A stretch of DNA of 64,000 bases from Chitinimonas arctica (GTDB lineage: Bacteria; Pseudomonadota; Gammaproteobacteria; Burkholderiales; Chitinimonadaceae): NCBI RefSeq assembly GCF_007431345.1, contig NZ_CP041730.1, positions 3,286,001-3,350,000 on the forward strand, in the 5' to 3' direction. The notes beneath the pieces are model-generated. The model made no database searches. It had not been told where the DNA came from and worked only from the letters and a program-made list of their open reading frames with translations. Both the position numbers and the translations under genes were made by a program. Numbering within the stretch: the first letter of the stretch is position 1; every line of letters begins with the position of its first letter. This document shows, piece by piece, positions 47,834-57,303 of this stretch.

Positions 47834-49013
47834 GTGTGGTGTCTCAAAAGTAGAATTAATTAAATATTTGGTATAATTGTCGTAGTTCAATAGCTCATGG
47901 AGACTATGACGATGACCAGAACGGGCCGCCCGATCAAGAAGCTGGAACTATCCGAAGAGCAGCGCAGAGAGCTGAATGCACGTTTGGCGCTGCGCAAGGC
48001 GCCGGCCGATGAGAAGCTACGAATTCAGATTGTGCTCAGTTGTGCTGACGGCGAAGGAGGCAAAGAGATCGCGAAGCGGCTGGATACCACTGCGCAGACC
48101 GTCTCAAGGTGGCGTCGTCGGTACGAGTCGTATGGTCTGGCAGGGCTGACCGATGCACCGAGGTCGGGGCGGCCTCGCACGGTGCTAGACGAACACGTTC
48201 AGGCGGTGATTGATCGTGTCCGGAACAGTAAGCCTACTGACGCGACGCACTGGAGCGTGCGCACGATGAGCAAGGCAACAGGCGTGTCGGCGTCCACAGT
48301 GCAGCGCATTTGGCACGCGTTCGGGCTCAAGCCCCATCGGCTGGAGACGTTCAAGTTTTCCACCGATCCGAATTTTGTCGATAAGGTCCGCGATGTGGTG
48401 GGCTTGTACCTCGCCCCGCCGGATCGTGCCTTGGTGCTCTGCGTGGATGAGAAGAGCCAGATTCAGGCACTGGATAGAACGCAGCCTTCACTTCCGCTTA
48501 CGTTCGGCAAAGCAGAAACCCGGACACACGATTACAAGCGGCACGGGACGACTTCGCTGTTCGCAGCTCTGGATGTGGCCACTGGCAAGGTCATTGGCCA
48601 ACTCAAACGTCGCCACCGGAGCGTCGAATTTCTGCAGTTCCTCAATACCATCGACGCAAGCGTACCGGCAGACCTGGATATCCACCTGATCATGGACAAT
48701 TACGGGACGCACAAGACGGAGAAGGTGCGTGCCTGGTTCGCCAGCAGGCCACGCTACCATCTGCACTTCACGCCAACTTCGGCCTCCTGGCTCAACCTTG
48801 TGGAGCGTTTTTTCTCACAAATCAGTGAGAAGTGGATCAAGCGTAGTGCCCACAGCAGCGTCGCCGATCTAGAGCAGTCAATCCGCCACTACTTGGACAT
48901 CCACAACACCAACCCGAAGCCCTTTGTATGGCGCAAAAGCGCAGATTCAATCCTTGAGGCCATTGCTCGTGCAGGCAAAGTTATTAATTAATGCTATTTC
49001 AGGTACACCACAC
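47834..49013 (+). mobile_element. IS630-family insertion sequence, apparently complete
   Basis: About 1180 bases are bounded by inverted ends GTGTGGTGT / ACACCACAC, with imperfect similarity extending ~30 bases inward to AATTAATTAA / TTAATTAA. TA lies on both sides (47832-47833 and 49014-49015), the target duplication expected for IS630. It contains one intact transposase gene, so it may be recent and active. No interrupted gene is evident at the junction. Confidence 0.88.
47897..48991 (+). CDS. IS630-family transposase
   Basis: The 364-residue protein has an N-terminal helix-turn-helix region (GKEIAKRLDTTAQTVSRWRRR, then a second HTH GVSASTVQRIWHAFGL) and a DDE domain. The acidic residues lie in VLCVDEKSQIQAL, HLIMDNYGTHKTEKV and SWLNLVERFFSQISEKW. 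In-frame ATGs at 47906 and 47912 are alternatives to 47897, and the GGAG at 47899 would suit the later ones. The frame is intact. Confidence 0.93.
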   Translation: METMTMTRTGRPIKKLELSEEQRRELNARLALRKAPADEKLRIQIVLSCADGEGGKEIAKRLDTTAQTVSRWRRRYESYGLAGLTDAPRSGRPRTVLDEHVQAVIDRVRNSKPTDATHWSVRTMSKATGVSASTVQRIWHAFGLKPHRLETFKFSTDPNFVDKVRDVVGLYLAPPDRALVLCVDEKSQIQALDRTQPSLPLTFGKAETRTHDYKRHGTTSLFAALDVATGKVIGQLKRRHRSVEFLQFLNTIDASVPADLDIHLIMDNYGTHKTEKVRAWFASRPRYHLHFTPTSASWLNLVERFFSQISEKWIKRSAHSSVADLEQSIRHYLDIHNTNPKPFVWRKSADSILEAIARAGKVIN

Positions 49014-49081
49014 TAGAAATCCAGAACGGCGCCCCGGTTGTTTGGCGCCCCCACGGCACACATGCTACGGAGGAACGCGAA

Positions 49082-50032
49082 ATGGACTTGAATTTGCGCA
49101 ACCTTACCCGAGCTTCCCTACCCTCCACCCTCCCCGAAAAGACCAGTACCGGCAAGGAAGGCGCCCTTCGCCTGTGCCTAAGCCGGGTGACGCAGAACGA
49201 TCCTGGCTTTTCCGTGCTGGATCTCAGCAGCGTACCGCTGGACATGCCCGAGAATGCGACCACCCTGTTCTACGCGCTCGCCTGGAACACCCATGTCAAG
49301 GAACTGCGTCTGGATGGGACAGGCATGGGTGAAGCAGGGCTGAGATTGCTGGCCGATATCCTGTGCAAGAACGAACTCACGCAGGAACCGGCCGCACATC
49401 TGGAGGCCTTATACCTAAGCGGCATCGACATCGGTGCCGATGCCATTTCCGAGTTTGCATGGGCGCTTCACCTGGTCAGCGGCCTGCGCACCTTGGTCCT
49501 GAGCCGGAACCCCATCAAGTGTCCGGGTGCGGAGTACCTGGGCAACTGGTTGTCATTGGATAGCTGCCTGACCGAACTGGACCTGGCCCGCTGCAAGATT
49601 GCGGATAGGGGGGCTTGTGCATTGGTATGCAGTTTGGGCCGCAATGCCACCTTGACCAGGCTGGATCTGAGCGGCAATTGCCTGGGCGAGAGGGCGGCCC
49701 AGGCTTTCGCGCGTGCCTTGACGACTGGCCGCTGTGGGGCCTTGAGAGAGCTGAATCTTGAATTCAACTACCTGGGGGATGCCGGTGGGATCGCGCTGGC
49801 CGAAGCACTGCGTTGCAATTGCCAGCTCCGGCAGCTGAGGCTGGGCGGCTGCAATTTAAGCGATAGTGCCGCCCAAGCCCTGGCTGAGGCGGTCTGCTTG
49901 AATCAATCCTTGTGCCTGCTGGATCTGAGCTTGAACCGGATCGGTTCGGCTGGCATACAAGCCCTGGGCAAGGCCAGGGAAGTGCGGTCAGGCGACTGCA
50001 CCATCCACGGTTTGGATCAACAGTACGTCTAA
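49082..50032 (+). CDS. Leucine-rich-repeat protein, ribonuclease-inhibitor type
   Basis: The 316-residue protein consists of about nine 28-29-residue repeats of the RI type (for example LTRLDLSGNCLGERAAQAFARAL, LRELNLEFNYLGDAGGIALAEAL, LCLLDLSLNRIGSAGIQALG). No signal peptide or membrane helix is seen. Such repeats bind proteins and are common in eukaryotes and in bacterial effectors. GGAGG eight bases before the ATG supports the start. It lies just beyond an IS630 element, and its stop overlaps the tail of a minus-strand gene. Role unknown. Confidence 0.82.
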   Translation: MDLNLRNLTRASLPSTLPEKTSTGKEGALRLCLSRVTQNDPGFSVLDLSSVPLDMPENATTLFYALAWNTHVKELRLDGTGMGEAGLRLLADILCKNELTQEPAAHLEALYLSGIDIGADAISEFAWALHLVSGLRTLVLSRNPIKCPGAEYLGNWLSLDSCLTELDLARCKIADRGACALVCSLGRNATLTRLDLSGNCLGERAAQAFARALTTGRCGALRELNLEFNYLGDAGGIALAEALRCNCQLRQLRLGGCNLSDSAAQALAEAVCLNQSLCLLDLSLNRIGSAGIQALGKAREVRSGDCTIHGLDQQYV

Positions 50033-50244
50033 GGCAGGGCAGGCGGAGATTTCTCCGCCAATCCGGCGCAAGACGCGCAGATGCAGGATTTGCCGCTCGG
50101 CAAGGTCGCCAGCTTGGCCAGGACAGTGGGGTCGAAAGTTTGCGACCGGCACCAGCAAGGGGTGCCGAAGCAGCCGTCCCGTGCCGGTACACAGCCGTTA
50201 GGGCCACCGCATAGGGGACAGACCGGTTGGGGTTCGGGCTGCAT
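50029..50244 (-). CDS. Cysteine-rich CWC family protein
   Basis: The 71-residue product has the pattern CPLCGGPNGC ... GTPCWCRSQTFDP ... SCICASCA, matching the small Cys_rich_CWC family (putative zinc binding). The start ATG at 50244 fits the family length, while the frame runs on to 50370 without similarity. It overlaps the end of the LRR gene by four bases, tail to tail. Function unknown. Confidence 0.7.
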   Translation of the reverse strand: MQPEPQPVCPLCGGPNGCVPARDGCFGTPCWCRSQTFDPTVLAKLATLPSGKSCICASCAGLAEKSPPALP

Positions 50245-50350
50245 GGAATCCGGATGTTCTGGAGAGGGAGATGCCTCACCATACCGCGCAGTGGCGGCGT
50301 CCCGCAATAGTGTATTGCATGCGCTGGAGCACAAGGTCTCGGCATGATCG

Positions 50351-50402
50351 GATAAGACCGGTATTACCAATCCGCCGTTTTTTCGATAAGACCGGTATTA
50401 AT
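50351..50402. promoter_or_regulatory. Tandem operator-like sites GATAAGACCGGTATTA
   Basis: Two copies start at 50351 and 50385, 34 bases apart (about three helical turns), each matching GATAAnACCGGTnTTA. The same palindrome is at 18521-18538 before a chitinase gene. They lie 107 bases upstream of the CWC gene and about 900 bases before the T4SS operon. Confidence 0.55.
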
Positions 50403-50728
50403 AAAATGGTAATGCCAGGCTGGTCGATATTACCTACCAAGCGCTTGAATTAATCGAAATCCCCTGTTTTATCTTCCCGCTTGGCCGGCGCGGCAATGGG
50501 GCCCAGGTCAAAATAAAGTCGAAAAATCAAGGTGAAATTAAATCCGCGCTGGCGGCTTCGCCCAGGATTACCGGGCGGTATGGAACGGTGCGTGTCTTGT
50601 TTATATAATATCCAATACGCAAGTTTGAAATAAAATTACACTTCCCGATGTTAAATCAGTGTTTTCTAAAACCTCTTTATATCAACATGCCTGTTCACGG
50701 TGCCTTGTCGCATTGACGAGGCGATCCG

Positions 50729-50755
50729 TTGACAAACTAACACCAACCTTACAAT
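50729..50755 (+). promoter_or_regulatory. Candidate sigma-70 promoter upstream of the T4SS operon
   Basis: TTGACA at 50729-50734 and TACAAT at 50750-50755 are separated by 15 bases, slightly short of the optimum. It is about 550 bases from the first T4SS gene, so a long leader would result. Confidence 0.35.
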
Positions 50756-50814
50756 GACACTTGATTCTACAATCTCTATCGGGTAAATTGCGTGTCATAA
50801 GCTATAAGATTAAA

Positions 50815-50844
50815 TCCACTTAGATTCCACTTATATTGAGTGGA
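50815..50844. promoter_or_regulatory. CCACTTA repeat and palindrome
   Basis: TCCACTTA occurs at 50815 and 50826. The second copy pairs with TGAGTGGA (50837-50844) across a 3-base spacer, one mismatch from perfect. It is closely related to the palindrome at 22921-22939. Confidence 0.42.
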
Positions 50845-51302
50845 GTGGTGCCCCCTATGCTCGCTTCTTAATATATTTTGCACGCAAGTGCTGGATTAAC
50901 TTCCAGCCGCCGTGTTCGGGGCGGGCTTGGAGCTAGGGGTGTGTTGCAACCGGGTTTGACGGCGGGAATCGTCATCTGCCCCGGCCGAATCGAATAATCG
51001 GGATAGGTAATACCGGCCGGCGCCGAGTATTAGGCGCAGCTATGCCTGGAATAAATAAGACTTCCCTGTTGAATTGGGTTGCCAGCCTTTGCTGGCTGCC
51101 ATCGATTCCAAGGCGGTCGCTGGCGGCTTGCGATTGTGTTTCAAATATAAGCCGATACTAGAATATCCCGTTTTATTTAATAAATAAGCGCCCGCGTTTG
51201 CATTGTGCCGTTAAAAAAGTCAAACGATTTATATCGATAAGGAAGTCGAGTGCATCATTGCAGATCCAAGGCCCATGGCTTCGCTGAAGGCCGGCTGCCG
51301 TC

Positions 51303-52364
51303 ATGAGTGGCTCCGCGAAGGATGTCCTGCGCGGCCGGCTGGAAGAGAAGCTGGCGCGCGAATGTGGCGAGACCGTGCTGGCGGCTCTGCGCAATCCGGC
51401 GGTGGTGGAGATCATGCTCAACCCGGATGGCCGTGTCTGGCTGGATGTGGCCGGCGAGGGCATGCAATACAGCGGTAGCGAGATGAGCCCGGCAGCAGCC
51501 GAGAGCATGTTGACCACCTGCGCCAGCATGCTCAATACCTCGATTACCTACGACAACCCGATCCTGGAAGGCGAGTTCCCGCTGGACGGCTCGCGGCTGG
51601 AAGGCATTATCGCGCCCATCGTCCGCACCCCGGTTTTCACCATCCGCAAGAAGGCCACCAAGGTGTTCACGCTGGATGACTACTGCGCCCGCGGCATCAT
51701 CGGCGCGGTGATGCCGGCCGCGCGGCGGCTGGACGAGGAGGGAGCCGAGACGGAGCCCGACTTTGTCAATCCGGTCGAGGCCATCCGCCATGCGGTGGTG
51801 AGCCGCAAGAACATCCTGATCGTCGGCGGTACCGGCAGCGGCAAGACCACGCTGGCCAATGCCGTGCTGGCGGAGATTGCCAGCCTGGCCAGCGAGGATC
51901 GGCTGGTGGCCATCGAAGACACCGTCGAGCTGCAGATCAAGATGCCCAATAGCGTGCTGTTGCGCTCGAACGAACGTATTCCAATGCAAAGGCTGCTGCG
52001 GGCCACCATGCGCTTGCGGCCCGACCGCATCGTGGTGGGTGAGGTGCGGGGCGGCGAAGCGCTGACCTTGCTCAAGAGCTGGAATACCGGCCACCCGGGC
52101 GGCGTTGCCACCATCCATGCCAACTCGGCCCAGGGCGGCTTGCTGCGCCTGATGCAGCTGGTCTACGAAGCGCCCGAAGCCGCCAATCTTTCCGAATCCG
52201 CGATCGGCACGATGATCGCCGAGGCGGTGAACATGGTGCTGTTTATCGAACGCAGCCATGACGCCGGTGGCCGCCGGGTCAGCGAGATCGTCAATGTAAA
52301 CGGTTTCGAGAACGGCCTTTTCCGTTGCAGTCCCATCGTAGTCCGTAGCGCCGTCGCTGTATGA
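51303..52364 (+). CDS. trbB: T4SS ATPase TrbB/VirB11
   Basis: The 353-residue cytoplasmic hexameric ATPase of the secretion channel has an N-terminal domain (~10-130) and a RecA-like domain with Walker A GGTGSGKTTL (175-184). VAIEDTVELQ, the Walker B/His-box RPDRIVVGEVRGGEAL and GGVATIHANSA follow. The order of the next genes is that of the IncP-type trb operon, so trbB is preferred over virB11. It ends in an ATGA overlap with trbC. Confidence 0.93.
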   Translation: MSGSAKDVLRGRLEEKLARECGETVLAALRNPAVVEIMLNPDGRVWLDVAGEGMQYSGSEMSPAAAESMLTTCASMLNTSITYDNPILEGEFPLDGSRLEGIIAPIVRTPVFTIRKKATKVFTLDDYCARGIIGAVMPAARRLDEEGAETEPDFVNPVEAIRHAVVSRKNILIVGGTGSGKTTLANAVLAEIASLASEDRLVAIEDTVELQIKMPNSVLLRSNERIPMQRLLRATMRLRPDRIVVGEVRGGEALTLLKSWNTGHPGGVATIHANSAQGGLLRLMQLVYEAPEAANLSESAIGTMIAEAVNMVLFIERSHDAGGRRVSEIVNVNGFENGLFRCSPIVVRSAVAV

Positions 52365-52684
52365 ATTCCAACCCCCATCCAAAGGCCCCAGCCATGAGCA
52401 TTCCTGCCCGCCGTTTTGCCCAGTACTCGATCATTGCCGCCATCGCCGCCCTGCCGCTGTTCGCCTCCGCCGGCCTGCCATGGGAAGGCCCTCTCAACGA
52501 CCTGAAGACTTCACTGACCGGTCCGGTCGCCAAGGCCATCGGCGTGATCGCGCTGGCCGTGGCCGGCGGCATGCTGGCCTTCGGCGGCGAATTGGGTGAC
52601 TTCACCAAGCGCATCATGATGGTGGTGATGGCCCTGTCGGTGATGCTGCTGGCCAACAACTTCATGTCCATGTTTGGCGCTTAA
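52361..52684 (+). CDS. trbC: T4SS pilin TrbC/VirB2
   Basis: The 107-residue pilin precursor has a signal-like segment (IIAAIAALPLFASA) and two hydrophobic helices (VAKAIGVIALAVAGGMLAFGG and IMMVVMALSVMLLANNFMS), the TrbC/VirB2 layout. It starts in the trbB stop (ATGA). A second ATG at 52394 would give a shorter, more typical leader. The mature pilin may be cyclised as in IncP, but this cannot be seen here. Confidence 0.88.
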   Translation: MNSNPHPKAPAMSIPARRFAQYSIIAAIAALPLFASAGLPWEGPLNDLKTSLTGPVAKAIGVIALAVAGGMLAFGGELGDFTKRIMMVVMALSVMLLANNFMSMFGA

Positions 52685-52696
52685 GCCGGGGACACC

Positions 52697-53014
52697 ATGG
52701 AAGAACCACGCCGCATCGCCATCCACCGTTCCCTGAACCGGCCGCATCTCTTGTTGGGTGCTGAGCGCAGCCTGGTGCTGATGGCCGGCGTGATCACGGC
52801 CCTGCTGATCTTCTCCGGCAATATCTCGCCGTGGTCGCTGGGCCTGGCCGTATTGTTCTGGACCTGTTCGTTCTGGGCCCTGGTCCGCATGGGCAAGGCC
52901 GATCCACAGATGAGCCAGGTCTACCAGCGGCACGTCCGCTACCGCTCTTATTACGCTGCGCGTGCCTGCTTGCAAGCGGTGCCACCGGCCACCACGCCGA
53001 AGAAAAATGGATAA
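52697..53014 (+). CDS. trbD: T4SS protein TrbD/VirB3
   Basis: The 105-residue inner-membrane protein has the family start RIAIHRSLNRPHLLLGAERS and two close membrane helices (LVLMAGVITALLIFSG, SLGLAVLFWTCSFWALV). GGGGA precedes the ATG. VirB3 partners VirB4, and trbE begins three bases after the stop. Confidence 0.9.
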   Translation: MEEPRRIAIHRSLNRPHLLLGAERSLVLMAGVITALLIFSGNISPWSLGLAVLFWTCSFWALVRMGKADPQMSQVYQRHVRYRSYYAARACLQAVPPATTPKKNG

Positions 53015-53017
53015 GCC

Positions 53018-55489
53018 ATGCTGAAGTTGAAGCAGTTTCGCGACCGCAGCCAGAGTCTGGCCGACCTGCTGAATTTTGCCCTGATGCCGGAAGACGGCAT
53101 CCTGCAAAACAAGGACGGCAGCCTGATGGTGGCCTGGTACTTCCGTGGCGAAGACATGGATAGTGCCACCCACGCGGAACTCGCTTCGATTTCCTCGCGG
53201 CTCAATAACGTGCTGGTAGCGTTGGGCAGCGGCTGGATGCTCAATTGCGATGCGATCCGCCGGCCCGCGACCGTTTATCCCGGCACCGGCAGTTTTACCG
53301 ACCGGACCAGTTGGTTGATCGACGAGGAGCGCCGATCGCAGTATGAGGCGGAGGGCTCGCATTTCGAGACCACCTACGCCATGACGCTATCGTTTCTACC
53401 ATCCCTGCGTACCGCCAACAAACTGATCGACCTGATCTACGACGACGATCAGCGCGATACCTCCGATACCGGCTTTGCCCGCCGCATCATCGAGCAGTTC
53501 AAGCGCCAGGTGGACGATTTCGAATCGGTGCTGAACGCCACCTTCCCGATGCGGCGTATGCGCGGCGTGACGCGGCAGGACGTCACCGGCGCGAGCTTTA
53601 TCGACGACGAATTCCTGCAATACCTCGAATACTGTGTCAGCGGCGAGCGGCGCCCGGTACGCCTGCCGTCCATCCCCATGTACCTGGATGCGCTGATCGG
53701 TTGCCATACCTTCTACGGCGGCATCGAACCCAAGGTCGGCGAGCGCCATATCAAGGTGGTGGCCATCGACGGCTTTCCGCACGATAGCTACCCGGGCATC
53801 CTCCATGTCCTCGATACCCTCGGTTACGAATACCGCTGGTCCACCCGCTTTATCTTTCTCGATCCGCACCAGGCGCGCGGCGTGATGAACGGCGTGCGGC
53901 GCCGCTGGCAGCAAAAGCAGCGGGGCCTCAAGGACCAGATGTTCAATACCGCCAGCGGCGCGGTCGATCTCGATGCGGTGGAGATGTCGGAAGACGTGCA
54001 GGCCGCCATCGGCGAGGCCGAGAGCAATATGGTCAAGTTCGGCTACTACACCTCCTGCGTGGTGCTGATGCACGAAAACCGCGAGCTGCTGACCGAACAG
54101 GCCCGCGAGGTACGCAAGGCCATTCTCAACCATGGTTTCGGCGCCCGCATCGAAGATATCAATGCGGTCGAAGCCTATCTGGGCTCCGTTCCCGGCCATG
54201 GCTATGCCAACGTCCGCCGGCCCATCCTGCATACCCTGAACCTGGCTGACCTGCTGCCTATTACCGCGGTATGGGCCGGCCTGGAACACAATCCCTGCCC
54301 GTTCTACCCGGAAGACTCGCCGCCGCTCAGCTACGCGGCCACCACCGGTTTCACCCCGTTCCGGTTCAGCCTGCACGTCGGCGACGTGGGCCATACGCTG
54401 ATGGTGGGCAAGACCGGCGGCGGTAAATCCACCGCCCTGAATTTTTTGCTGGCGCAGCATATGCGCTATCCGAATGCGCAGGTGTTCGCCTTCGACAAGG
54501 GCTACTCGTCCTTTATCCTGACCAAGGCCTGTGGCGGTACCTATTACGACATCGCCGGCGAGGACAGCGACCTGGCCTTCTGCCCGTTGCAGCAGCTGGA
54601 TACCGCGGCGGACCAGGGTTGGGCCGCCGAGTGGATCGAAGTGATGTTGACGCTGCAGGGCGTTAACGTCACGCCAGCGTTAAGGCAGTCGGTCTATCAG
54701 GCCATCATGCGATTGGTGCGCTCGCCGCGCCGAACCCTGACCGAGTTCGTGGCTGAGCTGCAGGACGAAGAGCTGCGCCAGGCCTTGTCGCATTACACCC
54801 TGGCCGGCCCGATGGGCAGCCTGCTGGATGCGGAGGAAGACTGCCTGGGGAATGGCAGTTTCCAGGTGTTCGAAATGGAGCACCTGATGAATCTGGGCGA
54901 GAAGAACGTCGTGCCGGTACTGCTCTACCTGTTTCGCCAGATCGAAAAGCGCATGGACGGTCGCCCCACCCTGGTGGCGCTGGACGAGTGCTGGCTGATG
55001 CTGTCGCACAATCTGTTCCGCGACAAGGTGCGCGAATGGTTGAAGACCTGGCGGAAAAAGAACGCCGTGGTCTTCATGGCCACCCAGGAATTGGCCGACG
55101 TGATGAACAGCCCCATCCGCGACGTGGTGCTGGCCAGTTGTCCGACCAAGATCCTGCTGCCCAACCCCGAAGCCCGTGAACCGTCCTCGCGCGGGATGTA
55201 CGAGGTGATCGGCCTGAACGAGCGCGAGATCGAGCTGTTGGCCCATGCCACGGTGAAGCGCCACTACTACTACAAATCGCCGCTGGGACGCCGCATGTTC
55301 TCATTCGGCTTCGGCCCGGTGGCGCTGTCCTTTGTCGGGGCCAGTGGCCAGGAGGATATCCGTACCGCCAAGCAGCTGATGCAGCAATACCGCGAGGATT
55401 GGCCGGCCGCCTGGCTGCGCTCGCGTGGCCTCGATTATTGGGCAGATGTCTGGCAGCACACCTCCGAAACCGAAACCGAAACCCTCTAA
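53018..55489 (+). CDS. trbE: T4SS ATPase TrbE/VirB4
   Basis: The 823-residue large ATPase powers pilus assembly and transfer. The CagE/TrbE N-terminal domain spans ~1-420. Walker A MVGKTGGGKSTALNF lies at 462-476, and Walker B TLVALDECWLML and MATQELADVMNSP are in the C-terminal half. Length and motifs are complete, with no frameshift. Confidence 0.95.
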   Translation: MLKLKQFRDRSQSLADLLNFALMPEDGILQNKDGSLMVAWYFRGEDMDSATHAELASISSRLNNVLVALGSGWMLNCDAIRRPATVYPGTGSFTDRTSWLIDEERRSQYEAEGSHFETTYAMTLSFLPSLRTANKLIDLIYDDDQRDTSDTGFARRIIEQFKRQVDDFESVLNATFPMRRMRGVTRQDVTGASFIDDEFLQYLEYCVSGERRPVRLPSIPMYLDALIGCHTFYGGIEPKVGERHIKVVAIDGFPHDSYPGILHVLDTLGYEYRWSTRFIFLDPHQARGVMNGVRRRWQQKQRGLKDQMFNTASGAVDLDAVEMSEDVQAAIGEAESNMVKFGYYTSCVVLMHENRELLTEQAREVRKAILNHGFGARIEDINAVEAYLGSVPGHGYANVRRPILHTLNLADLLPITAVWAGLEHNPCPFYPEDSPPLSYAATTGFTPFRFSLHVGDVGHTLMVGKTGGGKSTALNFLLAQHMRYPNAQVFAFDKGYSSFILTKACGGTYYDIAGEDSDLAFCPLQQLDTAADQGWAAEWIEVMLTLQGVNVTPALRQSVYQAIMRLVRSPRRTLTEFVAELQDEELRQALSHYTLAGPMGSLLDAEEDCLGNGSFQVFEMEHLMNLGEKNVVPVLLYLFRQIEKRMDGRPTLVALDECWLMLSHNLFRDKVREWLKTWRKKNAVVFMATQELADVMNSPIRDVVLASCPTKILLPNPEAREPSSRGMYEVIGLNEREIELLAHATVKRHYYYKSPLGRRMFSFGFGPVALSFVGASGQEDIRTAKQLMQQYREDWPAAWLRSRGLDYWADVWQHTSETETETL

Positions 55490-55498
55490 GGCTGGGCT

Positions 55499-57241
55499 AT
55501 GTCGATCACATCCGTTTGGGGAGCCACGCTCCCACTGCCGTCGCTGCTCGTGCCGTGGCTGGATTCCAGGTTTCTGAAAAGCTGCGCGGTACTGCTGATC
55601 AAGGTCGCGTTGTTCTACTTCGCGATCAGCCTGGTCGCACTGGCGGCAGAGGGAAAAGTTGGCGGGCAGACGGCCAATTTCGAGCTGTTCGATAACTTGC
55701 TCACCAGGGCCGAGACCACGGCGGGAAAGTGGCAGGTCGACATCGGCAAATTGGTCACGGAGACGTTCAAGATCCTCGCTGTGCTCGAATTATGCTGGGC
55801 GGCAGCCATTTGGACGATGGAAAAGGACAGCCTGAACAGCCTCGCGGTCGAAGTGATCAAGAAGCTGATGTTCATTGGCTTCTTCTATGCGCTGTTGCTG
55901 AACGCCCCGGATTGGATCCCGAAGATCATCAATACCTTCAAGGAAGTCGGCGAGGACACTGCCGGTCAGGAGGCGCTCAGCACGGACAAGATCATCGCCA
56001 TGGGCCTGGCGGTGATCAAGGTGATCTGGACCGGTGCGCCCACGGGTTTCTTCAGCGTGATCGCCGGATTGGGAAAAATCCTGATGGCCGCCTTTGTCTC
56101 GCTGATCATCGTGATCGCCTTCGTGGTAACGGCAGCCCAGTATTTCACCTTGATGCTGGAATCGTACATCTTGCTGGCTGCCGGGGCGATCTTCCTGGGC
56201 TTGGGCAGCTCCAGCTTTACCAAGGACTATGTCCATAAATATCTCAGCTACGCCATCAACGTCGGTGTCCGGCTGTTGGTGCTGATTCTGACGCTCAGCT
56301 TGCTGCTGTCCGCGATCGAAGATGGGGTCAAGGATTACCGCTTCGATTATGGTCCCATGCTGTCGGTGCTGGGCATGGCCCTGATGACCACCTTGATGGC
56401 GATCAAGGCACCGGAAATGGCCGGCGCCTTGTTGAACGGCAGCGTGGGCCTGTCGGCCGGCGGTGCCAGTGGCGCGGCCAGTTCGGCGTCCAGCGGCGTC
56501 ATGTCGGCTGCTGGCGGCATCAAGGGTGTGCTGGGTAAAGGCATCTCGGCCGCGACGGGTGTGGGCAATGCGGTCAACGCCGGCATGGCGGGCCTGAAGA
56601 TGGGGGCTGCCATGGGCGGCAAGGCGGGTGGCGGCGGCGGGGTCGGCGGCATGCTGGGCAAGGTCGGCGGCGGTGCGCTGGGCGGTCTGGGCGGCTTGGC
56701 CGCCACGGCAGCCAATGCCGGCGTGAAAATGGCTACCGGCAAGGATATCGCCGGCAAGATCGCGGCCAAGCAGAATCCCGACCTGAAGAAGGACGCCGAT
56801 TTCAACAAGGCGGGTCCCGCCAAGAAGAGCCTGGCCATGATGGAAGGATTCCGGGACAAGATGGATGGCAAGGGTGGCGGAAGCAGCGGTACGTCAGGAT
56901 CGGGTAGTAGCGGCGCCGGCACGGGCAGCGGATCGGGAAGCGGTGGCGGCTCGGGGGGCAGTATAGGTTCGGCAGGCGCAAGCGGCGGTACCGGCAACGC
57001 TGGCAAGGACGGGAATGGCAAGGACGGTAACAACGGTAAGGATGGCAGTAGCGGTAAGGATGGCCAGGTCGGTGCAGTCGGAGCGGCTGGCCAAGCCGGC
57101 CAGGCGGGTCAGGCAGGTGCCCGGGGCGATGGCGGCAGCAGCGGCAGCGGCGGAAGCGGAGGCGGTAGCAACGCCGGCAGCGGAAGCGAGCATAGGGCGA
57201 GCAGCCTCGGTGGCTTGAAAAAGGCGACCGATTTGAGCTGA
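55499..57241 (+). CDS. trbL: T4SS polytopic membrane protein TrbL/VirB6
   Basis: The 580-residue inner-membrane channel subunit has about six membrane helices in residues 20-310, with the conserved VVTAAQYFTLMLESYILLAA region. A long Gly/Ser/Ala-rich C-terminus follows. Residues ~500-545 show collagen-like Gly-x-y triplets (GKDGNGKDGNNGKDG). In IncP systems trbJ lies between trbE and trbL, but here trbL follows trbE by nine bases, so trbJ is absent from this position. Confidence 0.88.
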   Translation: MSITSVWGATLPLPSLLVPWLDSRFLKSCAVLLIKVALFYFAISLVALAAEGKVGGQTANFELFDNLLTRAETTAGKWQVDIGKLVTETFKILAVLELCWAAAIWTMEKDSLNSLAVEVIKKLMFIGFFYALLLNAPDWIPKIINTFKEVGEDTAGQEALSTDKIIAMGLAVIKVIWTGAPTGFFSVIAGLGKILMAAFVSLIIVIAFVVTAAQYFTLMLESYILLAAGAIFLGLGSSSFTKDYVHKYLSYAINVGVRLLVLILTLSLLLSAIEDGVKDYRFDYGPMLSVLGMALMTTLMAIKAPEMAGALLNGSVGLSAGGASGAASSASSGVMSAAGGIKGVLGKGISAATGVGNAVNAGMAGLKMGAAMGGKAGGGGGVGGMLGKVGGGALGGLGGLAATAANAGVKMATGKDIAGKIAAKQNPDLKKDADFNKAGPAKKSLAMMEGFRDKMDGKGGGSSGTSGSGSSGAGTGSGSGSGGGSGGSIGSAGASGGTGNAGKDGNGKDGNNGKDGSSGKDGQVGAVGAAGQAGQAGQAGARGDGGSSGSGGSGGGSNAGSGSEHRASSLGGLKKATDLS

Positions 57242-57303
57242 ATCGCTAGCGCCGCACACCTTGCAGTACAGGTCCATTTGTCTACCCGTAGCAGGAATTC
57301 ACC

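Larger units (their letters stand above)
50245..51302. other. Long A+T-rich gene-free region before the secretion operon
   Basis: No convincing gene is seen in 1058 bases. It holds paired GATAAGACCGGTATTA palindromes, a promoter-like pair, CCACTTA repeats, a GTGTCAT inverted repeat (50754-50760 / 50792-50798) and a weaker TAATAC ... GTATTA dyad (51008-51032). The sequence GTTAAATCAGTGTTT at 50650 also occurs at 46264. Confidence 0.55.
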
